In this document: positions 47,984 to 59,720 of the stretch, in pieces
Layout of the letters: each line of letters starts with the position of its first letter
Numbering within the stretch: position 1 is the first letter of the stretch
NCBI GenBank assembly: GCA_017979445.1
Contig: CM030717.1
Coordinates: 26,027,288 to 26,091,287, forward strand
Length of the DNA stretch: 64,000 nt
Origin: Akebia trifoliata
Taxonomy: Eukaryota > Streptophyta > Magnoliopsida > Ranunculales > Lardizabalaceae
Reading direction: 5' to 3'
Made by a program: the position numbers and the translations under genes
Notes under the pieces: model-generated
Told to the model about the DNA's origin: nothing
What the model saw: the letters and a program-made list of their open reading frames with translations, nothing else
Database searches by the model: none

Positions 47984-49487
47984 CTGAGCAAAATTGGCGA
48001 ATGAATGAAGGACTTTTGGGAAATAATGAATGAATTTGGAAAAGACTGATCAGAGTGAATTGAATAAATCTGGAAGATACTGAATCTGGAAGAGAAATGA
48101 TCGAATCCAAGAATGATTGGATCTAGGAATGAAAAAATACCATATTAGTTTATCTCTGGGCACAGTCAAATGTGTTATCCGAAGTACTTTTGTTTGAACC
48201 TCAAGGATTTATCCAAAAGTTTTATAAATTTAAAACCTGAGTTTGAATCTCAAGAGTTTTTTCGAAAAACTGCTATCAAAAGGGTAACCTTAAATTTTAA
48301 GTTCTCATTATTTTTTTTAGGATTAACATTGCTCAAAAATAATTGAACACATCATTAAAAAATGCCCCTTGTAGAAGGGGGGAAATTACATATCTAGAGG
48401 AAAAAGAAAAAATGCCCCTTGTATGAAGGTTTGAAATATTTGATTACTACAAGCGCAATAAAGATCCAACTTTTAATTTTGATTAATTTTATTAAAGATT
48501 TTGAGTCAGGCTCAAGAGAACAAAATATTTCCTTTTGAGACTCATCATAGAATTCACCATTCTCTCCATTGGTTCACTTGGGGAAGTAAGAATTTTCAGA
48601 TCGATCGTAGACAAGATACTTGTGACTTCTGAATCTATGCCTGGTTTAAGCTGAGTATTGAACTTGATTATTCGGATTTCTGATATTTCAGCTCGAACTG
48701 CTCTCAGCTTGGGATTTTCTTCTATTTTTTTTTGTATTGCTCTAACTTTTGCCTAGATCGCCTTTCCAGGTTTTCAATCTATTGAGCTTGCTCTAACTTT
48801 TGCCTAGATCGCCTTTTCAGGTTTTCGATCTAGAGAGCTTTTTCTTTTTTCTTGGCTCTGATTGTTGCCAATGTTGTCCTTTCAGATTTTCAACTTTGCG
48901 AGCTTGCCTTAATTTTTGCCTAAGTCGCCCTTTTTTGGTTTTCAACTTAGCAGGCTTTATCATTTTTTTTTTTATCTTTTTCTTCTCTTCTGAAGTTCTA
49001 GAATTACTGTCTGATCATGCTTCTCTACCCTCCTTGACTTTTTCACACGGTACTTAGGAGGACTTTTATAGGTAGGCTTGGGACTAGGCATAAAAAGAAA
49101 GGAATTTTGAGGCTCAAAAACCCAAATGCCCCTTGTGTGGCATTTCATTAAAAAAAAATTTCTTGAACTTTCTTCCCCATTTTGGATGATATTTCTTTTT
49201 CTTTTGAATTTTTTCTTTTTAGATTTTTCCTTTGTCGGGGAATCTATATATATTTTTTAATTTTGATGTAGTCGGGCCTAAAGTAACTTCTCAGGTTGCC
49301 TACGTACCCCAAATTTTTGGGATCAGACCAAAACGTAGTTCAGATATTCCCTCCCCTAGGTTAGGTGATCGGACTAAGAAATAAAAGGCACAATTTTTCT
49401 CTTTTTGAACAAGCTGCAAAAGGGGTTGAGAAAGGAGAATAAAGAACTAGGTAATAGGAAAATTGATTCGGCAAAAAATGGCCTTCT
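47984..49487 (-). other. 3' UTR of Y, including a stem-loop array
   Basis: Non-coding counterpart of 32772-34248. It contains the AAATGCCCCTTGT tracts and, at 48739-48955, four stem-loop units. Confidence 0.75.
48739..48955 (-). ncRNA. Tandem stem-loop array in the 3' UTR of Y (four units)
   Basis: Same order as in X with one extra first-type unit. Inner arms: CTAGATCG/CAATCTAT (partly decayed), CTAGATCG/CGATCTAG (perfect), CAATGTTG/CAACTTTG (one mismatch), CTAAGTCG/CAACTTAG (one pair that is G-U in the sense RNA). Outer GCTC/GAGC and GCCT/AGGC stems are kept. Confidence 0.55.
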
Positions 49488-50540
49488 TTAATTTAGTATC
49501 GTTTGATTTGGTCAAGGTTAGTTGGTTCTGATAACTCGATTCCATCATGATCTTGAAGTCTGACAGCTTTTCCTGACAGTATTTTCTTAATGAATGAATT
49601 TCTTCAATTTGGTTCAGACTTTCTCCTATAGTCGAGGAGGAGTGTTCAATTTTCTTTGAAGTCTGATAGTTAAATCCTTGACTTGTAATTGATGAGCTTT
49701 GACCTTTTTGTCAAATGCACGGGTGACTCTTCTTAGATAAGCTTGCACATGGTACAGGGCTTTAACTCGTTTTCTTCGATCAAGTTTAATTCTTCATACT
49801 GCTGTCGAACCCAATCTGTTTCTAACAAATGATTTTCCAACAAGACCCTGAGAGACGAAATTTCCATTTCAATTGGCAAGACTACTTCCATGCCATACAC
49901 TAAGGAGTAGGGAGTAGCTCCAGTAAAGGATCGAATTGAAGTTCGATATGTCCATAGCGTGAATGATAATTTTTCTGATCAATCTCGATGTGATTGACAT
50001 ATTTTCCTGATGATAGTCTTGAGACTCTTAATAACTGCTTCAACCGTTCCATTGATTTGAGGATGGTAGGGGGATGATTTGTGCTTCCAGATCTTCAAAT
50101 TTAAACATAGAGTAATGATTTATGCTTTGAAGTACGACCCATTATCAGAGATCAGTTCAAAAGGTACCCTTATATCGACTGATAATAGGTGATTTGAAAC
50201 TCAAGATGTAGTAAGGATAGTGCTGATACATTTTATAACATCTTCTTTGATTCCATCGATATAGACGAGTATCTATTCCGGTTGAACAACACCCAAGCTT
50301 GTACCTAACATACCCTCATATGATCACACGAACAAGTCTTTTGAAATTTCTGAGTAAATTCATTATCCCCTCGTGTTCCTTTAGGGATAAGATGGTTTCT
50401 ATTTGAATCTCTTTAGGAATTATTTTTTTGTTTCGAGGTCAAAGACCTTCCTTTCTCGATTAAAGGTTGAGCCCGACTCTTATCTTCTTGTTCAGAAACG
50501 AAATCTATTAAATTATTAGTTAATTCGTTAATGCGCTCGA
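49488..50540 (-). pseudogene. pol: Pol remnant of Y: integrase C-terminus fused to the RT start
   Basis: 49488-50235 matches the integrase end of X (34249-35000) with many small indels. From about 50240 it jumps to sequence matching 37380-37580 of X, the segment just before RT. RT, both RNase H domains and most of integrase are gone. No frame is open for any length. Confidence 0.75.
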
Positions 50541-51000
50541 GGTATTCAAAAATTTCCTTTATCCGATCAATTTCAGATGGGGCAACAGACACTTATAGAC
50601 TTGATGAACTAACATGACTCAATAGGAAAGAGTAGACTCAATCTAAGGAAGACATGACCTTACTGGAAAAAAAGACTCGAGCTAACCCAAATGACTCATG
50701 AAAACTCAAGACAAGTACCCACACAAGTTTGATTAGGACTGAGGACTGAGATATTAGTTACAACCGGTAGGATTGAAGCACTATAATCTTCAAAGAATAA
50801 CTGAACGATGTTGAGAAATTTTGAGGTCATTTCTAACTGTTGACTTGATATTGACGTTTACTCTAACTGACCGGATGTACAACCATAGCTAGACGATAGA
50901 CGACTGAGCTTAGATACAATGATAACCCTTAAAACCTCTTTGAAGGTGAATTTAACCAATTTCAATGTCACCCCCTTGATAACATTTTAAATGAACCCTG
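50541..51000 (-). pseudogene. Linker and gag-start scraps of Y
   Basis: 50541-50800 resembles the Ser/Val-rich linker of X (AGACTCAA-type units). About 50880-51040 resembles the gag start and leader junction of X (40960-41110: both hold CACCCCCTTGATAACATTTTAAA-like sequence). Protease, nearly all gag and ORF1 are absent. Confidence 0.6.
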
Positions 51001-53558
51001 AGATTTTATAGAATTTTGTACACCAATCCGTTAAACAATTCATCCATTCAATGATTATTCAGAAGAAAAATAATTTTATTGCACTCTTGAAAATAATTTT
51101 TTTATTGAATAACAATTTTCACAATACTGATTATTTTTTGCAATGGCTATATGGGACGTGTAAGTGGGCAAAACAGTAAACGTGCATGTGGTGTGTGCAA
51201 AACAGGGTGGGGTGTGCCCGGGGCCTTTTTTAAATATATTAAGTCATGGGTTCAATTAAACCATACAAGAGAGGATATTAAATTATATAAGTACAGGCAT
51301 ACATCGATCAGAAACATATTCATATGGTCATATTTGAAATTCAAACATGTACATCGCCTTCACACATCAATCATGGCAAATTAGTCAATGAATATGGCAT
51401 ATGATAATCAACTAGATCCGATTATTGCAATAGGCACAATTTGTAATTTTTATAGTCCAATCAAAGGTCATTTTGGGGTGACCCTAACCAAATTGATATT
51501 TCTGAGGATATTGGGTTAAGAATGAAGTGGCAATCATTGGGGTGAGAAGTTATGATGATCTTTAAACAAATTGAAAGAGAGAAAAATAAACCAATAAAAA
51601 GAAACTTAAAAAAAAAAAAAACAAATCGACTTTTATCAAGCAATAAAAATGTTTTTTTTTTATTATTTTTTATAAAAAAACTTAAAAGAACACACCTCTT
51701 TTTTAAAAAAAAACTATAAAACTAAAAAAAAATTAAAGCAAAAGCACCAATATTTGCCGTGCTAAACCGTTGGTCATCAAATAAATCTCAATGGTGACAA
51801 CAAACCATCCCTCTAGCCACATAAGTGCTGTTAGTAGTCCTTCCCTTCACCTATTATTATTGTTTTTTTTTTAAATTTCGAAAGCAGTGAACCTAAAAAC
51901 AACTCGAGGGGCAATAATCGTTACTCTACTCTGTCAAGGCTGGATGAACCCGAACTAAGTCGATGAAAAATCATCGAATTATCCCTTTCAATTTGCTTCT
52001 TAGTTTCAGAATCTTGAATCATTCTATCGCTTTTTCTAATTTCGTTTACTGAGAGGAGGTTATAAGATCGGAATTAAAACAGAGGAATAGAGATTTTAAT
52101 TTTCTCTCTTTCAGGATCGGCGAATGTGGCAACTGTAAACTTTCTCATAGTCTGCCCTTCCGTTCTTTCTCTATCTCTTTGATCTATAGGGCCATCAAAT
52201 TCCATAATTTTACTGAGAAAATTTACGGACAAATTGAACCAACAGGAGGAGCTAGTTGAAAGTAATGGCAGAATTTGCAGAATATGGCCATTTCCTAAGG
52301 TTTCCTGTCGATCCGAACCGGCAAAAAATCTGTACTTCTATAACAGCCACAAGAGGCATGGATGCTCACGAAAATAAACCTTCAAGATTAGGTTTAACGA
52401 TTTCCGATTTCGCGCCTCTAAGTCAGATGAGCTCAGAAGTTTTCTTCGAGTGTTTGCCTTAAAATCGATTAGAATAAAAGGCTCGACTGGACTGAAAGAA
52501 AAAACCGGTCGGATTTTGTTGAAGACACACTGAACGGAGCTGAAAACCGTTTAGAATAGAGGGTTCGACTGGATTGAGAGAACAGGTCGATCAGTTTCTG
52601 TTGAAAACGCGAAGAACATGGCTGAAAACCGATAAAATGGAAGGTTTGACTGGGTTGAGAGAACAAACCGATCGGCTTCTGTTGAAAACGCGAAGAACAT
52701 GGCTGAAAACCGATTAAGAAAATGGCATGAAGTCGAAAGCAAGCTCAAACGTCCAAGCTTTGGATCGTTCGAGCTTCGCAAACCGAAAATACGGGTTTGA
52801 AACCCTTGAGGAGTCGATCTCTCTGTTGAGGCCGACAGAACCAACTGGGGAAGATGATGGACCTTTTTAAAAAAATAACTGTTTTAAAAAGGGTTGAATG
52901 GGAAATAGATAAGTAGAAGGGGTCTTCTATTAACATCACCCCATTGAAATCATTAGTTGATTTACTAAGCACACACCACCAAAAGCTTCTGCCGGCAGAA
53001 ATTTTTTTTTTTTGTTTTTTTTTGTTTTTTTGTTTTTTTTTAAATTCTATATGCTGTCAATGGACAGCATGTCTTGCCTATTAAAAAAAAATTGAATACC
53101 TACGTAATAAGCGAAAAAACAAATAACTAATAATAAAAAATTCCTTTTAAAAAAAAAAACGTTATCAAACATGTTTCCTAAAAACAACAATTTTTTTGTT
53201 ATCCAAAAATGGATCGACATACCCCAAAGGAGGAATAATTATATAAAAAAATCCCTTTCGTTTCATTATTCCATCCTCAATGATCATTATTCGACCCTCA
53301 ACAAAATTATCCATATTGAAATATCACATTATTTAGAATCATTCTGAATGGCCCTTGATTAAATCATAAAGATTAACATGTTAAATCAAAGTGCTCCGAG
53401 TAGAATCAGATAATTAATGATGTACTAACAAAAATAAAAAACAATACACGAATAATAAAAAGAAACTAACTAAGAATTAAATAAAATAAACTAAAACAAA
53501 AAACTATGTCATTGGCAATGCTCCCATACTTGGGGTTTTTCAAGTCTGATCCTCAATG
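51001..53558 (-). other. Leader region before the R-side primer site
   Basis: No credible gene. It includes poly-A/T tracts at 51590-51740 and 52990-53180 and the 81-bp repeats listed separately. The point where sequence of Y gives way to sequence of X was not located and lies somewhere between about 50990 and 53558. Confidence 0.55.
52459..52720. repeat. 81-bp degenerate tandem repeat, about 3.2 copies
   Basis: Units begin near 52459, 52540, 52622 and 52703 with CTGAAAACCGxTTAGAAT-like starts and share CGACTGGxxTGAGAGAACA and TTTxTGTTGAAxACxC. The 81-bp period keeps frame, so overlapping minus-strand frames exist (52469-52844). No protein is recognised. Confidence 0.75.
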
Positions 53559-53576
53559 TCCCCAGCGGAGTCGCCA
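53559..53576 (-). promoter_or_regulatory. Primer binding site of X (tRNA-Arg type)
   Basis: The minus strand reads TGGCGACTCCGCTGGGGA one base after LTR R. This matches the tRNA-Arg-type primer site reported for Ogre elements (from memory). Confidence 0.85.
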
Positions 53577-53577
53577 C

Positions 53578-55322
53578 TGAAAGCGCCCTCGATTCGCGGG
53601 GTGCGCGGATCCACTTTTGACCCTTGAGGTTTGGGAGTCGCCACCTAGTTATTACGGTCCAGGAACCAATCAATGACTCTAAACAGATAAAAGACTAATC
53701 TAGAACAGAAAAAAATTGAATTCGGAGATCACGTTACGGGGTTGGAAGGTGTTAGGCACCAACCCTGCCCGGCCAAAATCGGTCTCTACTAATTTTCCCA
53801 AATAAGTTACATTGCTAAAACAAAACCTAGATAATAATAAAATAAAAAAAGTAAAAATAAAAAGTTATACCTTCCCGATAGCAAAGACTTTGTTCCCTCA
53901 GATCCGACAAAAGTTGCTCCTTGTACCGTACTTCTTGCTTCGTTCTGTCTCTAGATTTGATTTCCGATCTCTTAGGCAAAGTATCTCTTTTTTCCTTAGA
54001 TCTGAATTCTTCGAGTTTGTTATGGATTTTGGGGTGTTTTTGAAGGACTTTTAGGTGTTTTTTAGACTAAAATCGAATAAGGGATGTTAGGTAAGGAGTT
54101 GGGGCTCCAAAATTAGGGTTTATGGGAGGCTAGGGGGCTTCTAGACCTATTTCTCTTAGGGTTTATGATTTGATACAAAAATAGGGTGTGAGGACCTCTA
54201 TTTATAGATTTTTTTAGGAGTTGATTTAGATAGAATTAGTGTTTGATTAGAGTTCCTTTAATTAGAGTTGTATTTTAGTTAGAATAGTTTTAGGTAGAGT
54301 TGTATTTTAATTAGAATTGTTTTAGGTAGAATTATTTTTTAGTTAGAATTCTTTTAGATGGAGTTATTATTTAATTAGAACTCTATTAGGGTTTTGACTT
54401 TTGGTCTTATTTGATTGACTTTAAAATTTTGACTTTAGTTTTAATTAATTGACTTTTAATATTTTGACTTTGGTTTTAATTAATTGACTTTAATTTTGAC
54501 TTTAGTCTTAATTGATTGACTTTTAATACCTTGACCTTAGTTTTGCTAGATTGACTTTAATTTTTTGGAGAACCCTCCTCTATTATATTTTTAATTCTTT
54601 GGACCCCCAAATGGAGGGGTCCTTAAAGAAATATCTCACGAACCCTCAACAATTTTTCATGAGAGCCCGATTGATCGATTTTTTTAGTTCAAAATTTTAA
54701 ATTAATTTCATTAATGTTTCACTTTAATTATTTAATGTTTTATTTATTAATTTCGAAATTTTTAATTATGAAAATTGTGAAATTATCGTTTTACCCCCGT
54801 AGAGGACTTTTCACGTTTTAAGTCAATTTTTAATGTTCTAGGATGTTTTAAAATTGATTTTTTATAAGAAAATCAATGTAAATGTTGGTTTGTATCATTT
54901 ATGAAATTTTTTGTGTGAAATGATCATGAACTTTATGAGGGGCATTTTCGTAATTTTATCAAATTCTGTGAAAATTGGTGAAATGATTTATGTGGTTTCG
55001 ATTTGTTGTTTTATGTGTTTGAATGAATTTTCCTAAGCGTAATGTAGGCTCTAGGGTTGTTTTGATGTTAGGGGTATTTTGGTAGTTTTGTCAATTTTTT
55101 TATCGTGAAACTTCTTTTTGTTTGCAAGATGATGATTTCTATGTTTCTAGGATTGGATTTTTCTAGCGTAGCGTGGTTTCTAAGTTTTGTCAGTTCGAGA
55201 TACCTCATCCGGATTTCTGAAACATATCTGGTAACAAAATAAAGCAATGGAATACACACCCATCATTGCGATCGGATTGACGAGTTGATTAATCAGGCGG
55301 ATGCAAAAATGAGGTGTCTACA
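53578..55322 (-). repeat. Ogre LTR R (1745 bp), 5' LTR of X
   Basis: Starts TGAAAGCGCC and ends GGTGTCTACA, with the primer site on its left and the host target duplication GATTT on its right. TATA CTATAAATAG is at 54198-54207 (minus). Close match to LTR A by eye. The hairpin motif GAAGGTGTTAGGCACC lies near 53745-53760. Confidence 0.92.
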
Positions 55323-55327
55323 GATTT

Positions 55328-56017
55328 ACGTTTAGAATTCAAAGAAAAAAAACAAATTTTTTTTATAAAACAGGTTGGTTGTTGGATGGGTTGGAGAAGA
55401 CGAAAGTATTAAAAAATTTTAAATTTTTGTTTATATAAAATTTGGGACGAAATCGTTATTTCGTCTATTGTTTCGATCGATGATAACTTGATCGTTCGGA
55501 CTCCAAAAATGACGAATGAATACTCTATTTCGCCTAATTTTTCATTCTAGATCTAATGGTATAGTCAATTTCTACAAATTTTGTCTCTAACAAAAATTTA
55601 CATTTTTGGCCTGAGGTGACCCCTAAAATTGATGTCGTTTTCATTTTTGACGATAATTCGACTTTCTGGTCTCCAAAAATGACAAACAAATAGTCAACGT
55701 TAAATAATTTTTCGTTACGAATCCAATGGTGTAATAGAATCTTAATAATTCTTGCTCTAACAAAAAATTACTATTTTAGACTTATCCGACTTTGTAATCG
55801 AGGATTTTGCAACTTTTTATTCGGACTCGCATTTAAGCGTGCTTACAGGCTAAAGTATATTTTTCGATCATGTTGAATCCAACGGTGAGGTCAGATTCCA
55901 TTAAAAATGATCAGAAACATCCTAAAGTTTTACCCCTAAGTCTCACTTTCAAGATTTTCTTAAAATTCTAATATTTATTTTTCCTCGAGATACGAATTGA
56001 AAACTCAGAGTTTTACA
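55328..56017 (-). repeat. Chromovirus LTR3, right part
   Basis: Resumes the LTR interrupted at 30473, matching 19757-20447 of LTR2, and ends GTTTTACA followed by a polypurine tract with ten C on the plus strand. Confidence 0.9.
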
Positions 56018-57069
56018 TTCTCCCCCCCCCCCTTAATAAAAATTTTATCCTCGAAATAAAAATTATACCTTAGTTTTGGAATAATTCTGGATATTTAGCT
56101 TGCATTTATGACTTTTTCTCCCAAGAGGCTTCTTCAACGTTGTGGTGTCTCCACAATACCTTGATTAGAAGGATAGACTTAGATCTGAGTTGCTTTACTC
56201 TCCTGTCAAGTATCTGTATCGCACCTTCCTCGTAGGACACATCTTCTTCTCCTCTAACTCCCACAAATCAACCACATGTGATGGATCTAGCAGATACTTA
56301 TTCAGCATGGACACATGGAACACGTTATGAACCTGCTCAAGCTGCGGTGGTAGAATCAATCTATAAGCCACTGGTCCTATCCGTTCAACTATTTCAAATG
56401 GTCCCACAAAACGCGGATTTAATTTACCCTTCATACCAAATTTGGAGATTCCTCTTCTGGGCAATACTTTCAAAAATACTTTATCCCCAACTTGGAATTC
56501 CAAATATCTACACTGCTTGTCTGCATAGCTTTTCTGTCTACTCTGAGCGGTTTTTAATCTGTCTCGTATGATGCGTACTACCTTAGTAGTTTCCTCAACA
56601 ATATCGGGTCCCAACACTGTGGCATCTCCTGTCTCTGCCCAACATATTGGAGATCGACACGGCCTACCGTATAAAGCTTCAAATGGTGCCATGCCAATAT
56701 TGGCTTGAAAACTATTATTGTAGGAGAATTCTACCAAAGGTAAATGACGGTTCCAACCTCTTCCAAAATCTAAAACACATGCCCGTAGTATATCTTCTAA
56801 AATCTGAATAACTCGCTCAGACTGTCCATTAGACTATGGATGAAAAGTCGTACTGAAGTTCAACTGAATACCCATGGCTTTGTGTAGACTCTCCCAGAAT
56901 CGAGAAGTAAATTTAGGATCCCTGTCTGACACGATAGAAACTGGCACTCCATGCAGTCAAACTATCTCAACTATGTATATCTGGTTCAGTTTATCGACGC
57001 CAAATGAAACTCAAATCAAAATGAAGTGTGCCGATTTCATTAGTCGGTCAACAATCACCCATATGGTGT
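56018..57069 (-). pseudogene. pol: Chromovirus pol remnant, internal 3, cut by element W
   Basis: Integrase end and chromodomain region on the minus strand. 56195-56737 is the best-preserved piece ([52 protein letters not shown]). Upstream parts (56740-57069) retain SDRDPKF-like and integrase core sequence with stops and frameshifts. W interrupts it at 57069 inside the catalytic core. Confidence 0.88.
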
Positions 57070-58780
57070 TGAAAGCGCCCTCGATCCGCGGGGTGCGCGG
57101 ATCCGCTTTTGACCCTTGAGGTTTGGGAGTCGCCACCTAGTTATTGTGGTCTAGGAACCAAACTGACTCTAACATAGATAAAAAGAATTAATCTACCATA
57201 AAAATCTGAATTCGGGGATCAAGTTACGGGGTTGGAAGGTGTTAGGCACCAACCCCGCCCGGCCAAAGCCGGTCTCTACTAACTTCCCAAATATATCACA
57301 TTGCTAAAACCTAGATAAAAATAAATAAAAATTTACCTTTCCGATGGCAAGGACTTGGTTCCCTCAGATCTGACAAAAGAGCTCCTTGTACCGTACTCCC
57401 TTGCTTCGTTCTGTCTCCGGATTTGACTTCGGATCTCCTAGATCAAGATATCTCCTTGTTTCTGAATCTGAACTCTTCAAGTTTGTTGCGGATTCGGGGG
57501 TGTTTTTGGAGGGCTTTTAAGTGTTTTCTAGACTAAAATTGAAGGGGGGATGTTAGGTAAGGAGTTGGGCTCCAAAACTAGGGTTTATGGGGGGCTAGGG
57601 GAGCTTCTAGACCTACTTCTCTTAGGGTTTATGATTTGATACGAAAATAGGGTGTGAGCACCTCTATTTATAGATGTTTTTAGGGGTTGATTTGGATAGA
57701 GTTAATATTTAATTAGAGTTGTGTTTTAGTTAGACTTGTTTTAGGTAGAATTGTGTTTTAATTAGAATTTTTAGGTAGAATTGTTTTTAAGTTAGAACTC
57801 TATTAGATAGAGTTATTAATAATTATAATTCTATTATGACTTTTGTCTTATTTGATTGACTTTTAATGTTTTGACTTTAGTCTTAATTGATTGACTTTTA
57901 ATATCTTGACTTTAGTTTGCTTAATTGACTTTAATTTTGACTTCAGTCTCACTTGATTGACTTTAATACCTTGACTTCAGTCTTGCTTGATTTACTTTTA
58001 TTTTTGGAGAACCCTCCTCTAAAATATCTTTAATTCTTTGGACCCCCAAATGGAGGGGTCCTTAAAGAAATATCCCACGAACCCTCAACAATTTTGCCTG
58101 AGAGTCCGATTAATCGATTTTTAAGGTTCAAAATTTTAAATTAATTTCATTAATGTTTAAATTTAATTATTTTATATTTTATTTATTAATTTCGGAATTT
58201 TTTATCATGAAAATTGTGAAATTACCGTTTTGCCCCCGGAGAGGACTTTTCACGTTTTAAGTCGGTTTTTTATGTTCTAGGATGTTTTAGAATCGATTTT
58301 TCGTAAGGAATTCAATGGAAATATTAGTTTGTGTCATTTATGAAGTTTTTTGTGTGAAATGATTGTGAACTTTATGAGGGGCATTTTCGTAATTTTGTCA
58401 AATTCTGTTAAAATTGGCGAAATGATTTATTTGTTTTTGATTTGTTATTTTATGTGTTTGAGAGAGTTTTCCTAAGCGTAACGTAGGCTCTAGGGTTGTT
58501 TTGATGTTAGGGGTATTTTGGTAATTTGGTTAATTTTTAGTGATTTTTATCGTGAAGTTTCTTTCTGGTCTGCAAGATGTTGGTTTCTATGTTTCTGGGT
58601 CGTATTTTCCTAGCGTAGCGTGGTTTCTAAGATTTTGTCAGTTCGAGATACCTCATCTGGATTTCTGAAACACATCTGGTAACAAAATAAAGCAATGGAA
58701 TACACATCCATCATTGGGAATCATTGCGATCGGGTTGACGAGTTGATTAATCAGGCGAGTGCAAAAATGGGGTGTCTACA
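57070..58780 (-). repeat. Ogre LTR W (1711 bp), 3' LTR
   Basis: TGAAAGCGCC ... GGTGTCTACA. The terminal palindrome GATCCGCG-GGGTG-CGCGGATC is perfect here (about 57082-57102). The nested hairpin with GGGGTTGG and CCAACCCC arms lies near 57226-57255. TATA CTATAAATAG is at 57664-57673 (minus). Confidence 0.92.
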
Positions 58781-59049
58781 GATGCCCCTCTTTGGCAGAG
58801 GGTTGAAGCAAACTAGATAGCAAATTTATTTTGATAGATAGTGCGATATCCGAATGCCAAAGCTAGTGACAGTCTATTTTGCAGCCGTATTTAGCAATTC
58901 GTCAGGTTGTTCGGATCCTTGAGGGTAAAGCTCTCCCCGAATCAAAAGGTTGTCAGGTCCTTGAGCTCAAACTCTCATTGACAGTGTCAGATCCTTGAAT
59001 TTTAAAGAATTTTCCCTGACTAAAAAGTGCAAATGTGCAAGTGTGTGGC

Positions 59050-59720
59050 TTAAAATCTGAGCATAATTTGAGCACAATTTGAGTATAAACTGAGCATAAT
59101 TTGAATATAAACTGAGCATAAACTGAGCACAATTCCGAGAAAACCCTCGGCGGCATCTGAGCATAGTTCCGAGAAAACCCTCTGCGGTAACTGAGCATAG
59201 TTGCGAGAAAACCCTCGGCGGTATCTGAGCATAGTTCCGAGAAAACCCTCAGCGGTAACTGAGCAAAATCCAAGATAACCCTTGGCGGAAACTGAGTAAA
59301 ATCCAAGATAACCCTTGGCGGAAACTGAGCAAAATCCAAGATAACCCTTGGCGGCAACTGAGCAAAATCCAAGATAACCCTTGGCGGCAACTGAGCAAAA
59401 TCCAAGATAACCCTTGGCGGAGACTGAGCAAAATCCAATATAACCCTTGGCGGCAACTGAGCAAAATCCAAGATAACCCTTGGCGGAAACTGAGCAAAAT
59501 CCAAGTTAACCATTGGCGGCAACTGAGCAAAATCAAAGATAACCTTGGCGGAAACTGAGCAAAATCCAAGATAACCCTTGGCGGCAACTGAGCAAAATCC
59601 AAGATAACCCTTGGCGGAGACTGAGCAAAATCCAAGATAACCCTTGGCGGCAACTGAGCAAAATCCAAGATAACCCTTGGCGGCAACTGAGCAAAATCCA
59701 AGATAACCCTTGGCGGTAAC
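59050..59720 (-). repeat. 33/34-bp minisatellite in the 3' UTR of W
   Basis: Four 34-bp units (59123-59258) of the CCGAGAAAACCCTCGG type are followed by fourteen 33-bp units of the CCAAGATAACCCTTGG type (59259-59720). Short 11-12-bp CTGAGCATAAA repeats lie on the left. Long minus-strand frames through it (58953-59522, 59249-60001) reflect the repeat. Confidence 0.9.

Larger units (their letters stand above)
30474..55322 (-). mobile_element. Ogre/Tat-type composite element X (24.85 kb)
   Basis: Exact 5-bp target duplications GATTT flank it (30469-30473 and 55323-55327), and the host LTR3 resumes right after. Minus-strand order: 5' LTR R, primer site, leader, [eroded Y internal region, LTR M], leader, ORF1, gag, protease, RT, two RNase H domains, integrase, long 3' UTR with tandem repeats, polypurine tract, 3' LTR A. 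ORF1 before gag, the second RNase H and the repeat-bearing 3' UTR mark the Ogre/Tat lineage. LTR M and its attached internal region are extra and represent a second, older or differently derived element merged into X. Confidence 0.88.
8231..57069 (-). mobile_element. Tekay-like chromovirus array (three LTRs, three internal regions) with nested insertions
   Basis: After removing the nested elements the plus-strand order is LTR1 - internal 1 - LTR2 - internal 2 - LTR3 - internal 3. The minus-strand element has a tRNA-iMet primer site, a pol with integrase followed by a chromodomain-like C-terminus, and LTRs of about 3.0 kb; these are features of the Tekay/del branch of Ty3/gypsy chromoviruses. 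Internal regions 1 and 2 share the same deletion of gag core, protease and RT. Insertions are solo LTR B (15968-19746), solo LTR C (22015-24188), truncated B' (27044-30462) and Ogre-type X (30474-55322). Element W begins at 57070. An LTR-internal-LTR-internal-LTR order is best explained by unequal recombination between LTRs (inference). Confidence 0.8.

Noticed and set aside
46309..47991. A 560-codon minus-strand frame, and other long frames in 45303-48110, as protein genes
   Set aside because: They arise from the 34-bp repeat, which is stop-free in all three frames; start points are arbitrary and no known domain is present.
51153..51157. GGGAC as the right target duplication of Y
   Set aside because: The bases before it are not an LTR end (no TCTACA), so the 5-bp match is most likely chance.
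43263..55322. M to R read as one simple element
   Set aside because: Flanks do not match (GGGAC left, GATTT right), whereas A to R have matching GATTT and are the more similar LTR pair.
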